A stretch of DNA of 64,000 nt from Takakia lepidozioides (taxonomy: Eukaryota; Streptophyta; Takakiopsida; Takakiales; Takakiaceae): the NCBI GenBank assembly GCA_030704615.1, contig CM060731.1, positions 620,001 through 684,000 on the forward strand. The letters run 5' to 3'. Positions 1 through 9,884 of this stretch are shown here, one piece after another. Below the pieces are notes generated by a model. The model had not been told where the DNA came from. It worked only from the letters and a program-made list of their open reading frames with translations, and ran no database searches. The translations under genes and the position numbers were made by a program. Numbering within the stretch: the first letter of the stretch is position 1; the number at the start of each line of letters is the position of its first letter.

Positions 1-29
1 GGCACGACAGACATAAGAGCCAGGATGGG

Positions 30-2856
30 TTGGTTCGACATCCAGCTGATAGCAAAGCATGGAGACACATTGACACCACATTTGCGGATTTTGCTGCAGA
101 GCCACGATCTCTGCGATTTGGATTGGCCTTAGACGGTGTAAATCCCTACGGAGCTCAATCCACAAGTTGGAGCACATGGCCCGTTCTCTTGGTCAATTAC
201 AATCTGCCTCCGTGGTTAATGACCAAAAAGTTCTTTGTCATGTTAGCGCTACTGATTCCTGGTAAGGAGTCTGTTACCTCGGACAACGTAGATGTTTACC
301 TGATGCCCCTAGTGGAAGAGCTATTGGAACTATGGAGAGGGATTGCAGCTCATGATGTTTCCCGTCCTCGTGGTCAACGCGAATTCACACTGAGGGCAGT
401 GTTGATGTGGTCAATCCATGACTACCCTGCATATGGCTTGCTCTCAGGTCAAGTGACGAAAGGTTATGCTGGTTGTCCAGCTTGTGGACCCGGGGTGACT
501 TCACAGCAGTTACACACATGTGGAAAAATTGTTTTCCTAGGCCACCGAAGATTTTTGGCCCGCAATCATCCATATAGAAGGTCAAGAATGTTCAATGGCG
601 CTACTGAGCATGGAACTCCTCCAAAAACGCAGACTGGAACACAAATCAAGGACCTTGCAACAGCTCGCACTGCATGGGTGGAAAACGGAGGGACGCCAGA
701 TAGCAGGACAGACCCAGCAAAAACTCATGGAGTTAAGCGATTGTCAATTTTATATGTCTTACCTTATTGGGAGGTAATTCCTTCATGGCCTTTAAATTGG
801 CTGTGTACATTTTTGCATTTTCTGTTTAAATTGTGATGAGTAAATGCTCAATTGCTTATGTGTTCATTTTGTAGGGTCTCCTCAACTGCCACACGTTTGA
901 CGCAATGCATTGCGAGAAGAACTTGGCTGAAAATATTATTAAAACTATCTTTGGTGAGAAAGACACATTGAAAGTTCGCTGTGATTTGGAGCTACTTGGG
1001 ATGCGCCCGGAATTGTGGCTACAACGTGATCCTGACAGAGCAGATACGTTAATTATGCCTCCTGCCCCTTATGTCCTCACTGAGGCTGAGTTACAAGTCT
1101 TTCTGGAGATTGTGCAGAACTTGAAAGTGCCAACAGGCTACGTATCAGCTTTCAAAAAGCATGTGGTGAAGAAGAAGTTGTCAGGCATGAAATCACATGA
1201 CTATCATGTGCTCATGCAGCAAATTATACCGCTTGCTATCCGTGGGCTCATGCCAAGTGGTCCTCGAAGGGCCATTTTGCGAGTATGTCGTGTATTTAAG
1301 AAGTTGTGTGCAAAAGTGGTGAATCCTATAGAGTATGAGGAATTGAGAACTGAAGCAGTTCTCACTCTGTGTCTTATAGAGAAGGAGTTCCCACCATCAT
1401 TTTTTGATGTGATGACACATCTGGTTGTTCACCTAGTGGATGAGTTGTACCTATGCGGGCCCGTAGCATCTCGTTGGATGTACCCCATGGAGCGGGCAAT
1501 GAAAGATATGAAGGGCTACGTAAGAAACATGGCAAGGCCCGAGGGGAGCATGGCAGAAGGATACCAATTTGAAGAAGCATTGGGTTTTTGCACAGAGTAT
1601 ATGGCAGGATTTGATGGAAGTGTACGAAGGGTGTGGGATGCAGATGAGGCAGAATCTGTGGAACGTGAAGTTGTGGAAGGAAGTTCTAAAGCCCGAAAAT
1701 TGAATGACCTGTGTGATATTGTACATGAGTACATCATTCAGAACCATCCTCGTCTATCAGTCATGTTGGGGTAAGAAATCTACTTCATTGACATTCAGAT
1801 TTCCAAGTTTTAGTCATTTATCATTAGTTGGCATATGGCGTCTTTTCAAATCTCCCACGCCACCTCTGTCAATCTCCTGGCTGACCCTCGGATTGTGACA
1901 GGATATATGAAGCAGAGTCCACACGGATAGAAGCCAGACGACGCTTGTTTCGTGCGGAGCAAGGGCTGGAAGGCATGAGCAATCCCACGGCAATTCAGTA
2001 CCCTCCTGATTTGCATCCTTGTCCTCCATTTGCTGTTTGGCTCCCTCAAGGTGTACGGGATCATCTCTCAATTCAATCAGATGGGCTTGATCCTACAACA
2101 CGCGAGGAATTACTGGATCTTTCAAGGCCTCCATCATTTACTGCCCTGTCATTCAAGAGTATGACAGCGTATGGTAACCATTACAGGGTTACATCCCCCG
2201 GCATGAACACAACAAGTATGGTGTCTTTTGATTGTGGAGTCTCATCTGTTTTCCAGCACTAGCCCATTACCAACAATTCAGGCAATGACATGGAGGAACC
2301 TACAAGATATGTGGGTCTTATAAGGGAGATTTTGCAAATTGACTATGGCCAAACACAGCCTATAGTGTTTTTGTGTTCGTGGGTACGGGCGAGTCACATG
2401 GATCGTCAACCTATGTCAATGAAGCAGGATGATGCTGGCTTCACACTTGTCAATTTTAACCATATGCTTCCACCTTCTGAGCAACCTTTTGTGTTTCCTG
2501 GCCAGGTTGATCAAGTGTTTTTCTTCTGATTGTGTGAAGGAGCCGGGGTGGAAAGTCGTCCTGGAGAAGAGCCCCCGAGCACGTAGAGTGGTCTGCACAT
2601 ATCAATTGATAATGATGATGTGGCGGAAGTGGAAGGATTGTTAGCCCCACAAAGACTAGAGGAGACTGTGGTTACTGATGGCCCAACATGCAGCCGAGTG
2701 GTACCGGTTACTCCAGAGCAGGTGGCCTCCTTGTACCTCCGAGCACCCCGTAAACGTGGTGATGATGTTCAGCCAACCCTTGGAGAAGATGAAGTCTGTG
2801 ATGAAGACAGTGATACATGTAGTGAGCCAAACATAGATGAGGATGATGAAGATTAG
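30..2856 (+). CDS. CACTA transposase (TNP2/Transposase_21 type), 5' partial, spliced
   Basis: This encodes the DDE transposase that moves the CACTA element. Exon 1 (to 773) carries the Transposase_21 core, with the stretch LALDGVNPYGAQSTSWSTWP. It ends LPYWE at a GT donor, and intron 774-874 joins it in frame to GLLNCHTFDAMHCEKN. Exon 2 (875 to about 1770) is the DUF4218-like region ending NHPRLSVML. A second intron (about 1771-1901) leads to YEAESTRIEARRR. The 2290-2529 frame matches the DUF4216 region (LIREILQIDYGQTQPIVFLCSW). An acidic tail ends at 2856. Frames switch around 2262-2290 and 2529-2620, so there are either further introns or decay. The N-terminus is outside the window. The family call is firm; activity is uncertain. 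Confidence 0.8.
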
Positions 2857-3709
2857 ATATGCGCGATTTGTGCACTCCAGTTATAGACCATGCATGATAG
2901 TTTAAGGTGGTAACACTCCCTTCGCATTCCCATTAAGATATCATGCTTGGACACTGGATTTTATGATCAATTATGGAGTGCTTTCCTTTCAGCACCCTTT
3001 ATTCATTTGTTGTTGCAATTGGCTTTGGACCAACCCGTGTTGGTACCATTGCCATGGGTTTTGCGTGCAATGTTTTCTTGCCATGGATTCGGCACATGCC
3101 ACAAAAGGCCATCTAGACCATCCTCTGGAAATGCTCCAATGTTGTTTCAAACATCTCCACATTGCAATGGATACAACACTGACATTAGATGAGTGAAAGT
3201 GAGACTAGACCTCCAGCCAGCCGGCTTTCCCACATCAAATTGAAGGGGATCTGTAGATTATAGATAAGGGCTGTTGCCTTCTCAATGTCTTTTCCAATGA
3301 CCTCTGCAATGAACTGGGGTATAAGATCATTCAAATCACAAGTTTGAGCATCACGCACAAGCCACTTACGGGGATAGAGTTTCCAATGCGAACCATTGGT
3401 CTTTTATTGATAGCATTGTTGTAAAATACATGGACCAACATGGTCAATTTCGGGAATGACATATAGTACGCTTTCATGTACTATGTAAGCATGCAACTAT
3501 GTACCAGTGACGTGGCTTGTTCACCACTTAACTTGTTTGCCCATTCAGCCAGCTCCACATTGTCATGGATTTTGCATGCTGGATTGTGAGACCATCCACA
3601 CCGTCCTCTGGAAATGCTATCATGGGGTTTCAGCTATGTCCACATTTCCCTGGATTATGCCTGCACGAAGCAAGGCCAACTGCATTCAGCACCCTCCACT
3701 TTATTATAG
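2857..3709. other. CACTA interior, no assigned gene; imperfect internal repeats
   Basis: No convincing gene. Two diverged copies of a roughly 100-bp block lie at about 3070-3175 and 3555-3655, both containing CCATGGATT-like text followed by TCCTCTGGAAATGCT. The segment 3225-3480 is related to 19595-19830 (separate entry). Confidence 0.5.
3225..3480 (-). repeat. Diverged coding-like repeat, copy 1 (partner at 19595-19830)
   Basis: Both copies read on the minus strand as a related peptide, GSHWKL-x-P-x-K, then about ten residues later AQTCDL-x-DL. This copy continues with FIAEVIGKDIEKATALIYN. Upstream both have a CxLQQCYQ-type stretch. Nucleotide identity is moderate. The two copies sit on either side of the nested retrotransposon inside the CACTA element, so they may be pieces of a second CACTA gene or of an older repeat. 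Product unknown. Confidence 0.5.
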
Positions 3710-4329
3710 TGTCGCGCACCTCACTTCGGTAAGCTCCCCTTCCAGTCATAGTTACTCGCTCCGATGCGCGCGCCTGACTCCCAACCTGGCCGCCCGGGCC
3801 AACTTGGAGCTTCGGCTGCTCACCAGGACATAACGGTCCCCCCTTCGCTTCCCACTAAACCCTCCACCTATTGGGCCTAGGAGAATTCCGTTTGGTAGAT
3901 GGCAGTCCGGAACAGCTCCCCACTCTTTGGTCGCTTTCCGGCTCGCTCGCTTACTCACTAGTTTTTTGTCACCAACGGGCTTGCACCGTTCTCGGGATCA
4001 CTACTCCCCTTATATATACTTCTATAGCTGTCCGCGGGGGTTTCACAACCAGCCATGCCATTTTATGGCGAACCACCACGAAAACCCTCGACTCCCGGTG
4101 ATGAGTCGCGGTGAGTCTTGGCCCACTCACCACGGCCCCTCTGGACCGTGATGAGTCCCAAGACTCCCCACGACTCCCACCACGAGGTCTCCCCCCCCAT
4201 GGTGAGTCCTATGCCACCCCCACTAAGTCCCGCTAAGCTACCACCACCCCTTGTGGAACCACCCCCACCGCAACCCGGTGTGCGGGGCTCCACCTAGTGA
4301 GCGCCTCCGCCTCCTTGAGTGCCTATCCC
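3710..4329 (-). repeat. Truncated 3' LTR of the minus-strand chromovirus
   Basis: Matches the 18680-19330 LTR from TGTCGCGCACC up to the GAGTGCCTA stretch near 4320. It then jumps directly into integrase coding sequence (CACCACCATGATTGCATCG). The end of integrase, the chromodomain, the 3' UTR and the inner end of the LTR are missing. The junction lies in a CCTATC/CCACCA-rich stretch that both parents share, suggesting deletion by short homology. Confidence 0.85.
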
Positions 4330-5506
4330 CCACCACCATGATTGCATCGAATCCTTTTGACAGCGGCATAGCAGTCATGAAATCCATCGAGACACTTTCC
4401 CAAGTCCCCTCTGGAATCGGCAAGGGTTGTAACAGCCCCGCTTGCTTTTTGTACTCGCTCCGGTTTTGTTGGCATGTGGTGCATGTCTTGACATACTCCT
4501 CTGCCTCCTCCCTCAGTTTGGGCCATAAATACTCTTTCTTCAAGAGTGCCGCAGTGCGCTTGGCTCCGCCGTGGCCCGCAAGCGGGCTATCATGGCATTC
4601 TCTCAAGAGGCTATCTCTGATCCCTCCTTTCGGCACGTAGAGACGCTTTTGCTTATACCGGAGCAGTCCATTTTGCAAGTGGAACTGCGATTTAACCCCC
4701 ATCCTCAAGTCCTACATCATGGACTTCGCCAGCTTATCCTTCCGGCAAGCCTTCCGGATCTTCCTTTGCAGCGCCGTCTCGCCCTTGTACACCAACAAGA
4801 GCTGCTGCTTTCTACTTAAAGCATCGGCCACCACGTTGTCTCGTCCCGGTTTGTACTGGATATCCACGTCGAACACCGCCAAAGTATCTTGCCACCTAAG
4901 TTGTTTTGGGGACAACTTGGGCTGCATGGCAAAATACTTCACCGTGACATTGTCCGTGAACACCTTCACTGGGTTGGAACCAACATAGTGGCGCCAAAGC
5001 TCAAGACAGTGCACCACCGCCTTCATCTCTTTCTCGTGCATCGGCCACCGTCGCTCCACTTCATTCAGTTTCTTACTTTCGTAAGCCACTGGGCGTCCAT
5101 CTTGCATCAGTACACCCCCAATCGCGAAGTCCGACGCATCTGTGTGTATCTCGAACGGACGATCGAACTCCGGGATTTTCAAGACTGGAGCTTCCGCCAT
5201 CCGCTGCTTCAATTCAGCAAAAGCTTGGCCACAAAAGATGTTCCATGCCCAGACTTTAGATTTACACAGAAGGTCTAACAGCGGCCCCGCAATCTTGGCG
5301 AAATTTCTCACATACTTCCGGTAATAGGAGGCGAGTCCTAGGAAGGATCGCACTCCCGGGACCGAAGTCGGAGGCTCCCAGTCCAAGATCGCCCTCACCT
5401 TTCTGTCATCCATTTTGACCCCATCCTGTGTAATCACATGCCCCAGGAACTCCACTTTTGTGACCCCGAATTCGCACTTTGAAGCTTTGGCATACAGCTT
5501 CCCTTC
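4330..5506 (-). pseudogene. Chromovirus pol fragment: RT thumb, RNase H, integrase start
   Basis: On the minus strand this holds the RT C-terminus ([18 protein letters not shown], then [12 protein letters not shown]), RNase H ([18 protein letters not shown], ending [11 protein letters not shown]), the integrase HHCC zinc region ([10 protein letters not shown] through TCTTCQQNR) and the first catalytic segment ([12 protein letters not shown]). It stops at the LTR junction near 4330, so the second Asp and the Glu of the integrase are gone. A stop near 4710 separates RNase H from integrase. At 5506 it meets the nested element; its missing N-terminal part resumes at 16264. Confidence 0.9.
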
Positions 5507-5830
5507 TGTCGTGCGCATACATATCGCTACACAACTACATCGCTGTCCAAACCACACCACACATATATGCACAATAAAGTAGTCTGCCACAATGATAAAC
5601 AAGCTAAAAAGGACACACACTCCCAACACAAGAAATATGAAATCCATCGCTATCACTCATTGAAACAGAAGTCGAGCCAGGGGCACCCCAAGCTATGAGG
5701 ACTCCACCCCACAACAACCTGTACCCCTACATAAGCACACTCAAACCTAAACGATGCAGGAGCTCGGTCGCGCAGGCTCAACTCGAGAGAGATGAGCTGC
5801 GCGACTGCCGCTCTCGTGAAGATAAGACGG
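5507..5830 (-). repeat. 3' LTR remnant of the methyltransferase retroelement
   Basis: Positions 5593-5830 match the right LTR without gaps. At 5830 the match stops abruptly after GATAAGACGG and integrase coding follows, so the inner 115 bp or so of the LTR is deleted. Positions 5507-5592 have no counterpart in the right LTR. Just inside, near 5846-5882, a 14-bp unit (GCACGTGCCCACAT) is tandemly repeated. Confidence 0.75.
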
Positions 5831-7567
5831 AGCAACTCTGCACGCTGCCCACATGCACGTGCCCACATGCACGTGCCCACACGTCCGGATCGTCAAGGTT
5901 AAGAACTACAGCAGCTTCTCTGCGAATGGATGCAGACAAATCTGGCTCTCGGCCAAAGAGCAGAAAGTATGGTGAGAAGGAGGCAAGTGATGCTTGCTTG
6001 CTGAACCTGTAGCCCATGGCTAACCAGGGTAACTGAAGGTCCCAATCTCCTAGATGTCCCTTCTGCAAGCCATACTTGCGCAAACCCCTCTTTACTGTCT
6101 GAACAACCCTCTCTGCCAAGCCATCGGCCTCAGGATGATCCCGAGAAGTGGTGCGGTGGTCTATCAAGGCCTTGTCACACAAAGCCTGAAACTCCCCCAA
6201 GAACTCTCTCCCTTGGTCCGTGAGTACCTCAGCTGGAGCACCGAATCGGCTAAGCACACAATCCAAGAATGCATACGCAGCTCCCTCACTAGCCTTATCA
6301 GGCAATGGAACCAACTCAATCCACTTGGAGAAGTGCTCCACCATCACCAACACATACTTGTTGTGACGCATGGTCAGTGGCAACGGCCCTGCGAAGTCAA
6401 GACTTCACTTGTAGCCCAATCCCATGATCGGAAGAGGGTGCAATTGTGGAGTAGGGGCGTTGAATGAAGCACGCACCCTGTCACACACCATGCACCTAGC
6501 CACAAATTGTTGCACCTCTGTGTGCATACCACGCCACCAATACTGCCCCTGCAGTAGGCTATGAGTGCGTCGCACTCCAAAATGCCCCAACTCTCATGGG
6601 CATGCCGCACTAACCGTGCCCGCTGTGTTGGGTGAGGCACAATCCTCACTCGACCATCCTCCCACACTCGGAGCAGGTGTGTCCCCTCCCACTTGAACCT
6701 CTTGGCTCGTTGTAGGATCCGATCCCTCTCCTTGGCAGTCACAGTGGTTGCCGTGTCTCCAGTGCGAAGATAGTCCAACACAGCTGAATCCTCATGTATA
6801 TCTTTGGCGCCACCTTGCTCATTGCTGGCCTCAGGGTCCTCAAACACTTGATCCACAGTCATCCCTGTTGCAGGTCCAACCTGGCCTTCCGCTGCCAAGA
6901 TACAAAGAAATGCAGATGCATGCCATCCGGGCACCATCTCCTCGTCCGTCTCACCATGCCACCGAGCTCCAGTGTCATCCTGCTGGCTCGTGCATGGATT
7001 GCGACTCAACCCATCTGCATTGCGATTGACCAAACCCGGTCGATGCACCACCTGGAAGTCATACTCTTGAAGGATGAGTGCCCACCGTGCAAGCTTCCCC
7101 GTAAGCTTGTCTGACTCCATCAACCACTTGAGTGGTTGGTGATCCGTGACAAGGGTGAAGAGATTGCCATATAGATAGCACCTGAAGTGCGCCACGGCCC
7201 ACACTGCAGCTAAGCATTCTCCCTCATATGAGCTATACTTAGACTCTGCAGCATTGTTCGAGCGGCTAGCATAAGCCACTACGAACTCTTTTCCCTCATC
7301 ATCCACCTGTGTGAGCACCGCTCCAAGCCCCAGCATGCTCCAATCTGTATGCAGCTGAAAAGGACGCCCCCTGATAGGTCGTCTCACGATGGGTGCCGAG
7401 GTCAACCTCGCCTTGAGCTCTTGAAAAGCTCGTTCTTGCTCATCTTCCCACTGCCACTCCTGGTCCACCTTGGTCAGCTTGGTTAGAGCCTTTGCAATGG
7501 CACTAAATCCCTTAACAAACCGTCTGTAATAGTTTGCTAACCCCATGAAAGCTCGAACTTGGCTCAC
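5831..7567 (-). pseudogene. Retroelement RNase H and integrase region (broken frames)
   Basis: The minus frame from 7567 opens with the RT thumb (MGLANYYRRFVKG), then RNase H (FQLHTDWSMLGLGAVLTQ, later DHQPLKWLM and RPGLVNRNADGLSR). The integrase zinc region is split over two frames: H-x-GHFGVRRTHS lies in 6590-6405 with C-x2-C in ARCMVCDRV. The catalytic core follows in 6383-5778 (LVMVEHFSKWIELV, VLTDQGREFLGEF, HPEADGLAERVVQ). No chromodomain is visible, and the C-terminus runs into the truncated LTR. At least one frameshift lies near 6590. By RNase H and integrase sequence this is a different gypsy lineage from the chromoviruses in this window. Confidence 0.85.
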
Positions 7568-7585
7568 ATCCGTGGGGCGTGGAAC

Positions 7586-8492
7586 CTATGCAATGGACTC
7601 TACCTTAGTCTGCTGTACCCCCAATCCTCCAGGATATATCATGTGACCCAGATACTCAATCTGGTTGTGGAAAAACTTGCATTTTCCCGGATGTAACTTC
7701 AATCTGTGCGCCCTCAAGCGCTCAAATACCCCCTGAAGGTGTCTCTCATGCTCCTCCACCGTAGCACTAAAGATGATGATGTCATCTATGTAGCACCGAG
7801 CAAACTCCACCCCTGCTAGAATCCTGTCCATGACTCTTTGAAACTCAGCGGGAGCGTTTTTTAAGCCCAAATGGTAAGAACCGCCACTGGTATAGGCAAT
7901 CCTTCCCGTGCTCATTGATCCCCCAGAATGTCGTCTTTTGTTTATCCGCCTCCTTGATCGGCAACTGGTGATATCCGGATCGTAAATCCAACGTGCTAAA
8001 GACCTTGGAATGCCCAATGGCATCAAAGATCTCCTCTGGTGTCGGCATGGCATACCTATCGGACTTGGTCTGACGATTTACAGGCCGGTAATCACCGCAC
8101 ATACGTCTCTCCGTCCAATTGCCATAGACATCCTTCTTAGCTGGCATCACTGTGGCTGAAGCATACTCTCCACCAGAGAGCTCCACCAAACCTGCCTCCC
8201 AGAGATCTTGAGTCCTCATCTGAATCAAAGACCTCTCCATGTCACTGTATCTATAGGGTCTCCGAAAGATTGGCGTGTCAGTGGCCAACTCAATACGGAT
8301 CTCTTGACCCTTCAGTGCTCCCAAGTCCTTCAAACTGAAGGCAAAGCAATTCCTGTAAGCCCTCAGGAACCGCCGTATACGTCGTCTCTCTCCTCCAGTG
8401 ACAATGGGTCCAATGTCAGGCTCCCAATTGTCCTCCGTAACTGCAACCTTAAGTCCAGTGGGCTTAGAGGTAGAGGACGCGTCCCGTGGTTG
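7586..8492 (-). pseudogene. Retroelement reverse transcriptase (frameshifted)
   Basis: The fingers and palm read in the same frame as the methyltransferase ORF, directly beyond a single TAG (8493-8495). The sequence goes on as RRRIRRFLRAYRNCFAFSL, then GEYASATVMPAKKD and [13 protein letters not shown]. An extra A in a run of As near 7858 shifts the frame. The other frame continues with GLKNAPAEFQRVMDRIL and the catalytic CYIDDIIIFS. A further stop (near 7586) precedes the thumb. No aspartic protease motif (DTGA/DSGA) is visible between Gag and RT, where gypsy elements normally have it. Confidence 0.88.
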
Positions 8493-9884
8493 CTATGCTG
8501 CAACCTCTTGAGCAGTACTCCCTTCCTGCTCAGTCAATGACAAGGCCTCATCCTGCCCCATCATCTCATCATTGAGAACCTCCTCATCCCGAGAAGAATC
8601 CCCAACCTCATCCATCATAGCTGCCTTGGCTGCCAACTCCCTCTGAACCTCGAGCACCTCCCACATGTGCCATGGATGTCTACACCCCGTGGTCCTCACC
8701 GGCTCGCCCCCACTCGCTGCCTGTACCGTCTCGGTAGGCAGAGAGACCATCAAGGGAAGTGTACTCCGCACTCTACGTTGCTCAGCCATAGCCAAGCTGA
8801 CAATCCAGGTCAAGCAATTGAGATCCATTGCTTGCCCCAACACCTGACGACGTGATGCCTCAGAAAAAGAAGGCACCGCCGTGGTCCCAGTGGAAAACCC
8901 CATAGCCCGCTCTCGCTCGTCGGCATTAGGCTCCACTAACTGCTGCAACTGAGCATCCCACAGGAGGCCAGGTCCACCATCCCTAAAAGCATGGGAGCCT
9001 GGGAAGCTGAGCAATGTAGGTAATGCTGCTCGTGGGTGACCCATCCTGTTGACCACTGCCAACGGCGAACGGTCATTATGTCTCACACGTTGAGACTGCC
9101 TCCCTGTGTCCAAAATGCCATCCACGGTGAGGTGTGCTGGGCGCTGCACCCCATCAAATGCACGCTTGAGCAGTGCGGGTGGCATCAAGTTAGTCCACCA
9201 AAGCCGTGGACGATGAGCCCGTGACCCCACTGCAGCTGCATCCAGCAACACTGCTGACCCAAGCCACGACCGGACTTGATGCACACTGGCCATCACCCTG
9301 GCCCGAGAATCACCCCTCAGTGGCACATTCTCCAAGATGTATGCCGGAGATACAGCCTGATGAAGCTGCAAGTGGCGCAAAATCCGCACCATCTCCAAAA
9401 ACAGACCCGTCCTTGAGTCTCGCAATCCATTGCCATGCCCGGCTGATGAATGCCCTTGGCAGGGCCAACCTGCCACTACCAGATCAATGGAGCCAACCCG
9501 CTCCAAATCCTGCGCCCCCAGCAACGCAATGTCTGCTGGCAAGGCCTGCTGATATCCACGAACTGCAGACACCGGCAACAACTCAGGGTACTGCTGCACC
9601 ATCTGAGCAACATGGCGCAGTGAGACGCGTCGTGCAGTCTCATCCCTCTCCACATACAGGTAACGTCGAACTCGTACACCTGCCTGCAGCACTGCAGCCA
9701 ATCCAGTGCTGATCCCGCCAAACAAGTCCAGAAGGCATATGCCTTCATCCGGCCGCTGCCACACAAGAGGTGTGGTGTCCAATGACGACAACTGAGGTGG
9801 TCCTGGTGCAATACCCGCACTCTCATCCTCTCCTGACGGAACAAAAGCCTCTACCCAGGCTTGTTGTACCCGTCGATCGCTCAA
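8493..9884 (-). CDS. Retrotransposon-encoded C5-cytosine DNA methyltransferase domain
   Basis: This 463-residue open frame has the C5-methyltransferase motifs in order. Motif I is LLDLFGGISTG (residues 51-61, SAM binding). Motif IV is VVAGWPCQGHSSAG, with the catalytic Pro-Cys at 141-142. Motif VI is ENV at 185-187. Motif VIII is RAHRPRLW (222-229). Motifs IX and X appear as ERAMGF (325-330) and GQAMD (350-354). The FGGISTGL and TGLFLEMVRIL wording recalls the DNMT3/DRM side of the family. It follows gag with about a 60-nt frame overlap, as at Gag-Pol junctions, and is in frame with RT across one TAG. The printed first Met is only where the frame is cut, so the real N-terminus may come from a Gag-Pol frameshift. 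It is intact while the flanking pol frames are broken. Self-methylation of element DNA is inference from similar elements reported in dinoflagellates and charophytes. Confidence 0.88.
   Translation of the reverse strand: MSDRRVQQAWVEAFVPSGEDESAGIAPGPPQLSSLDTTPLVWQRPDEGICLLDLFGGISTGLAAVLQAGVRVRRYLYVERDETARRVSLRHVAQMVQQYPELLPVSAVRGYQQALPADIALLGAQDLERVGSIDLVVAGWPCQGHSSAGHGNGLRDSRTGLFLEMVRILRHLQLHQAVSPAYILENVPLRGDSRARVMASVHQVRSWLGSAVLLDAAAVGSRAHRPRLWWTNLMPPALLKRAFDGVQRPAHLTVDGILDTGRQSQRVRHNDRSPLAVVNRMGHPRAALPTLLSFPGSHAFRDGGPGLLWDAQLQQLVEPNADERERAMGFSTGTTAVPSFSEASRRQVLGQAMDLNCLTWIVSLAMAEQRRVRSTLPLMVSLPTETVQAASGGEPVRTTGCRHPWHMWEVLEVQRELAAKAAMMDEVGDSSRDEEVLNDEMMGQDEALSLTEQEGSTAQEVAA

Noticed and set aside
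5846-5882. CRISPR-like or regulatory tandem repeat
   Set aside because: Three 14-bp units (GCACGTGCCCACAT) inside integrase/LTR junction sequence; a local tandem duplication, not an array with spacers.
9206-9712. 168-residue plus-strand frame opposite the methyltransferase
   Set aside because: Antisense shadow of the methyltransferase ORF with no motif of its own.
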